64,000 bases of DNA from Romboutsia_C sp015668195. Its GTDB lineage: Bacteria > Bacillota > Clostridia > Peptostreptococcales > Peptostreptococcaceae. The notes beneath the pieces are model-generated. The model did no database searches and was not told the DNA's origin. It was given only the letters and a program-made list of their open reading frames with translations. The number at the start of each line of letters is the position of its first letter. The stretch's first letter is position 1. The DNA is taken from NCBI RefSeq assembly GCF_015668195.1, contig NZ_JADPFC010000001.1:496001-560000 (forward strand), read 5' to 3'. Shown in pieces: positions 60,318-64,000 of the stretch. A program made the position numbers and the translations under genes.

Positions 60318-62882
60318 ATGGGAATATATTTAAAAATGTCACTAGCATATTTAAGGAAAAATAAACTTAGAACTTTATTATTAATATTAGGTGTTGCATT
60401 AGGTGTAATTTTAATATTTGGAACTAGTGTTATAAAAGAATCTCAAAATAAAAATGATGTAGAAGCAATAAATAAACTTTATGGTGGATATCATTTAGAA
60501 TTTAATGATTTAAACCTTGATGGAACTGAAAAGTTAAAAAATGATAAGGATGTATCAAAAATTACTACAGTACAAAATTTAGGTAATATTGTAGACAAAC
60601 AAGGAAATTCATTTCCAATAAAATCAGCAGACAAAGATTATATAACTAATAAATCAGGTAAATTGATAAAAGGTAGACTGCCAAAGAATAATAATGAAAT
60701 AGTAATGGAAGAAAAGGCTCTAGAAGCAATGAATATACCTGATAAATTAAATACTACATTAGATTTTACAATAAAAAAGAAATATAAAGACTTAGAAGGA
60801 AATGACAAGATTTACACTGAAGATAAAAAATTTAAACTTGTAGGAGTTATAAAAAAACCAGAAGGATTTTACGATTTTTATGACATTAATATCCCTTTTG
60901 AAGCATTTACTTACAAAAATGATGGAAAAAATAACATAATACCACAAGATACAATTAGTTATAATAGTCTACTAAGTTTAAAAAGTGGCTGGAAAAATGT
61001 TGATGGACAAGCTTATAAAATTATGGAAAAAAATAATTTAGGAGAAGTTAGTTATTCACCAAATATGCCGCTTGTACGACAATTTATGGATAAACAAATA
61101 GATAAGGATAATCCAAATACCTATAAAAGAGAAGCTCTAATTATAATTACAGCAGCAATTTTTGTATTTAATATTTTTAACATTACATTAAATGAAACAA
61201 TAAAAGAAATGGGATTACTTAGACTAATAGGTGCAAGTAAAAAAAATGTTAGATGTATGATAATATATCAGGCATTAGTTATAATGACTTTAGGTATATT
61301 AGTAGGATTAACATTAGGTGTTATATCTTCTTATATCGTAGTTAATGCATCTATTTCTTCAATATATCAAGAAGTAGCAATAAATCAAAAGTTATATATA
61401 AGTAATGAAAATATTATGAAAGCTGTAACAACAGGTATATTTTCTGTTCTTATTTCTTCTATTATACCGATTTTTAAAGTTGGTAATATATCATCTATTG
61501 AAGCTACAAAGAAAAGTGATAAGTTTAAAGGTAGTAGAGGAAGTTACAGGGTAGACAAATTTTTAAGGAAGATATTTGGATTTTATGGATTTATGGGTCT
61601 TAAAAATATTGGAAGAAATAAAAGTAGAGCACTTATATCCATGATATCTATTGCACTAGGAGGGTATGTATTTTTAACTACATTTTCAAGTATGCAAGAC
61701 GAAGTAAATAATAAAATTGAGAATATGCAAAAAAAATATGATATAACAATACAATTTGGAGTAAATTCAGATATAGAAAATGCAAAATATTTAGAAAGTG
61801 ATGTAAATAAGCTAAAAAATATAGATGGGGTAAAAAGTGTAACTCCACTACAAATAGAAAGTGGATTACTAGATTATAAAAAGAATGAAATGGATAGAGA
61901 CTTTGCAAATAGCAAAGGAATAGAAGAACAAGAAAAAATGGAATATGAAATGGATTTAAAATTATTCGGACCAGATTATACAAAAGATATACTTAAAAAC
62001 TTCTTACAAGAAGGGAATATATATGAGGTTGGAACATTAAACAAAGGTGTACCAAATGTAGCAGTATATAATTATTTTTACGATGAAGCTGGCACAAAAA
62101 CATTTAAAAAAGTTTTTCCTAATTTAAAAATAGGAGACATAATAACAATAAAAGTTCCAATTACAGAAAACGGAAATACTGAATATAAACAAAGCAAAGT
62201 AAGGATATGTGCAATATTAAAACCTAATTGGATGTCTAAGGGAGATGGCGATTTAGGCCGTAATTTTGAAATTGTAACAGCTAATAGCCTTTCTAAACAT
62301 ATTATTGGAGAAAAAAAATACAATAAATTAGGTATAAATTTAGAAAATCCATATGATAAAACTGTAAATGAAAAGGTAGAAGAAGTTTCTAATAGTATTC
62401 ATTTATCTCAATTTGAAAGTAAGCTTAGCTTTAATGAAATGCAAAAAAGTTCCGTTGAGGATTATATTAAGTCACAGTTATCAATGATAACATTAGTTTT
62501 AATAATAGCAGGAATTAACATTTTCTGTACAATAAAAACAAATTTACTTGTAAGAAAAAAAGAAATTTCAACACTTAGAGCACTTGGATTGAGTATGAAA
62601 AATATGAAGAAAATGATTACTTATGAAGCATTAACATATGCAATTTTAAGTTTTATAATTGCTTTAATTCCATCTATAATAAATCTAATTAAATTTGTAA
62701 ATTGGAATAATGATGCTTATAAAAATTATGGAATAGAACATTTTATGAATTTTACATTTCCAATTAAAGAATCAATAATATTTTTTATTATATCAGTGAC
62801 TGTATGTTTAATTGCAGTAGCTACAAGCAGTAGAGATTTGAAAAAGATGAGTATTATTGAGGGAATAAAAGATAACGATTAA
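60318..62882 (+). CDS. ABC transporter permease, double FtsX domain
   Basis: 854 residues. Starts KMSLAYLRKNKLRTLLLILGVALGVILIF (first helix and FtsX motif); outer MacB-like domain about 40-265; helices about 270-375; a repeated second half from GLKNIGRNKSRALISMISIALGG; last helices about 715-850. LRLIGASKKNVR and LRALGLSMKNMKK are the two coupling motifs. A type VII (MacB/LolE) mechanotransmission transporter, partner of the ATPase 70 bp downstream. Confidence 0.92.
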   Translation: MGIYLKMSLAYLRKNKLRTLLLILGVALGVILIFGTSVIKESQNKNDVEAINKLYGGYHLEFNDLNLDGTEKLKNDKDVSKITTVQNLGNIVDKQGNSFPIKSADKDYITNKSGKLIKGRLPKNNNEIVMEEKALEAMNIPDKLNTTLDFTIKKKYKDLEGNDKIYTEDKKFKLVGVIKKPEGFYDFYDINIPFEAFTYKNDGKNNIIPQDTISYNSLLSLKSGWKNVDGQAYKIMEKNNLGEVSYSPNMPLVRQFMDKQIDKDNPNTYKREALIIITAAIFVFNIFNITLNETIKEMGLLRLIGASKKNVRCMIIYQALVIMTLGILVGLTLGVISSYIVVNASISSIYQEVAINQKLYISNENIMKAVTTGIFSVLISSIIPIFKVGNISSIEATKKSDKFKGSRGSYRVDKFLRKIFGFYGFMGLKNIGRNKSRALISMISIALGGYVFLTTFSSMQDEVNNKIENMQKKYDITIQFGVNSDIENAKYLESDVNKLKNIDGVKSVTPLQIESGLLDYKKNEMDRDFANSKGIEEQEKMEYEMDLKLFGPDYTKDILKNFLQEGNIYEVGTLNKGVPNVAVYNYFYDEAGTKTFKKVFPNLKIGDIITIKVPITENGNTEYKQSKVRICAILKPNWMSKGDGDLGRNFEIVTANSLSKHIIGEKKYNKLGINLENPYDKTVNEKVEEVSNSIHLSQFESKLSFNEMQKSSVEDYIKSQLSMITLVLIIAGINIFCTIKTNLLVRKKEISTLRALGLSMKNMKKMITYEALTYAILSFIIALIPSIINLIKFVNWNNDAYKNYGIEHFMNFTFPIKESIIFFIISVTVCLIAVATSSRDLKKMSIIEGIKDND

Positions 62883-62951
62883 ATAGTTTAACATAATTAA
62901 AATTTATACATCAAAAATTAGAAAATATTTATTATACGAGGAGATTAAGTT

Positions 62952-63620
62952 ATGAAAACTTTAAAAGCTATAGATTTAAGAAAAATATATGGAAAAGGCG
63001 ATAGTGAGGTAAGAGCTATTGATGGAATAAATTTAGAAATACAGCCTCATAAATTCACAGCTATAATTGGGAAAAGTGGTTCAGGAAAGAGTACATTACT
63101 TCATTGTTTGGCAGGACTTGATAAACCGAATTTTGGAAAAGTATTTCTAGATGATTTAGATTTATATACTTTAAATGACGATAAACTATCTAAGATAAGA
63201 AGAGAAGAAATTGGATTTATATTTCAAAGTTTTAATTTAATACCAGTTATAAATGTTTATGACAATATAGTGCTTCCTATTTCAATTAGTGGTAAAAAGG
63301 TAGATAAAGAGTACATAGAAGATTTAATAAATAAATTAGGTCTTAAATCTCAAATTAAAAAATTTCCTAATGAACTATCAGGAGGTCAGCAACAGAGGGT
63401 AGCTATAGCTCGTGCACTTGCAAACAAACCATCAGTCATATTTGCAGATGAACCAACTGGAAATTTAGATAGTAAAACAACTGATGAAGTAATTGATATA
63501 TTAAAGTTTTGCGTTAATGAATATAAGCAGACATTGGTTATGATAACTCATAATGATGAAATAGCTAAAAGTGCCGATAATATTATAACTATTAGTGATG
63601 GTAAAATTATATCTAATTAA
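62952..63620 (+). CDS. ABC transporter ATP-binding protein (MacB/LolD type)
   Basis: 222 residues. Walker A GKSGSGKST, Q-loop FIFQSFNLIP, signature LSGGQQQR, Walker B VIFADEPTGNLD, switch ITHND. Full-length for the family. Ribosome site GAGGAGA. Pairs with the upstream FtsX permease; last gene of the operon. Confidence 0.94.
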   Translation: MKTLKAIDLRKIYGKGDSEVRAIDGINLEIQPHKFTAIIGKSGSGKSTLLHCLAGLDKPNFGKVFLDDLDLYTLNDDKLSKIRREEIGFIFQSFNLIPVINVYDNIVLPISISGKKVDKEYIEDLINKLGLKSQIKKFPNELSGGQQQRVAIARALANKPSVIFADEPTGNLDSKTTDEVIDILKFCVNEYKQTLVMITHNDEIAKSADNIITISDGKIISN

Positions 63621-63649
63621 AAAATTAAATTTTAGAATTTATGGAAAAT

Positions 63650-63676
63650 AAGGAGGAACAGATTGTTCCTCCTTTT
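63650..63676 (+). terminator. Family B hairpin alone, variant stem
   Basis: AAGGAGGAACA-GAT-TGTTCCTCCTTTT: the inner pair differs from the other copies (A-T in place of C-G) with pairing kept. Ends the ABC operon. Confidence 0.75.
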
Positions 63677-63709
63677 GAATGGGAGCTTTAGTAAAATATG
63701 GATACAAAT

Positions 63710-64000
63710 TTATACTATATAAGCATCACTAAATACTTTTGATATAGCTTTGTTTTTAAAATTTATAGCATTTTCTCTATCCTCAAAATCTCCTATACAC
63801 ATACGATATAGTTTTTATTTTTCGTTTCCTTATTTACAAAAGATAAAAGCTCATTAGATATTGTATTTGCTATATTTTCTAGAAAATAATTATTAGATAT
63901 ATTTTTCTCAAATTCTATATTTGATATAAAGTATATCTCTATTAAAATATCAGGAATAGTTGTTTTTTTAAGTACATAAAATTCTTTTAATTTTTCTAAT
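63710..64000 (-). pseudogene. N-acetylmuramoyl-L-alanine amidase with SPOR tail, frameshifted, partial
   Basis: On the minus strand from the window edge: TTIPDILIEIYFISNIEFEK and NYFLENIANTISNELLSF are the end of an Amidase_3 domain, with Tyr where the family has Gly in IG(F)ISN. The frame stops at KNKNYIVCV, but the -1 frame continues YRMCIGDFEDRENAINFKNK and AISKVFSDAYIV, a SPOR-type repeat. One lost base explains both. The 5' part lies outside the window. Confidence 0.75.

Noticed and set aside
1..64000. Insertion sequence or prophage as the source of the duplicates
   Set aside because: No transposase, integrase or phage structural gene was seen; the duplicates have no terminal inverted repeats.

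Overview
The window is very AT-rich, with short Shine-Dalgarno-led genes and many U-tailed hairpin terminators. Family content points to the Firmicutes class Clostridia, most likely Peptostreptococcaceae (relatives of Paraclostridium, Paeniclostridium or Clostridioides). The evidence is a surface protein with three CWB2-type cell-wall-binding repeats, an L,D-transpeptidase with SH3 repeats, a cxxc_20_cxxc-type protein, PadR/DUF2812 and GntR/DUF5808 pairs, and BceRS-BceAB and LytTR/GHKL modules. The species call is inference; no rRNA or tRNA was seen.

Layout. 0-6.6 kb: a methyltransferase, a YczE-type membrane protein, acetyltransferases (one broken), an XRE/membrane-protein pair, decayed gene copies and a MarR/DUF2798 divergon. 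7-19 kb: a Nat-type ABC exporter, flavodoxin, a two-repeat anchored protein, a Nudix gene with an early amber codon, a PadR operon, a metalloprotease, signal peptidase I, GltS, a cupin with a repetitive Tyr/Trp N-terminus, and a deleted second copy of the ABC exporter. 19-32 kb: BlaI/BlaR1, many small membrane and zinc-ribbon genes, an MFS carrier, PadR/DUF2812, an HD hydrolase and a dicarboxylate/amino acid symporter. 32-41 kb: a BcsA-like glycosyltransferase with a PilZ domain, GntR/DUF5808, DUF1275, an alpha/beta hydrolase and an M20 amidohydrolase with an HTH/WYL-type regulator. 41-49 kb: a BceRS-BceAB antimicrobial-peptide detoxification module, methionine aminopeptidase, a ferredoxin-nitroreductase with an ArsR regulator, and a flavodoxin-ferredoxin. 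50-64 kb: cold-shock protein, CarD-like regulator, a beta-helix CWB2 surface protein with a broken signal peptide, a D,D-carboxypeptidase, an L,D-transpeptidase, a LytTR/GHKL two-component system beside a lipoprotein/DUF3139/FtsX/ATPase operon, and a broken amidase-SPOR gene at the right edge.

Two themes stand out. First, the window is full of shrunken duplicates: at least six intact genes have a decayed copy elsewhere in the window, and several copies are made by internal deletions, one clearly between 8-bp direct repeats. Second, three families of dispersed noncoding repeats lie between genes. Family A is a promoter-like cassette (TTTAGTG box plus extended -10) in front of small accessory genes. 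Family B is about 100-200 nt, carries a 20-codon ORF whose stop codon abuts a GGAGGAAC/GTTCCTCC hairpin, and has four full and two hairpin-only copies. Family C is a conserved ATTGAAATCCACGAAAAA block followed by a covarying terminator hairpin, in five copies. B and C are the best candidates for undescribed RNA elements.

Many regulator genes sit beside inverted repeats that overlap their own promoters (XRE, MarR, both PadR genes), so autoregulated two-gene cassettes (small regulator plus membrane protein) are the common unit of this accessory-rich region. Cell-envelope functions (peptidoglycan modification, surface anchoring, peptide resistance, c-di-GMP-linked polysaccharide) dominate the rest.
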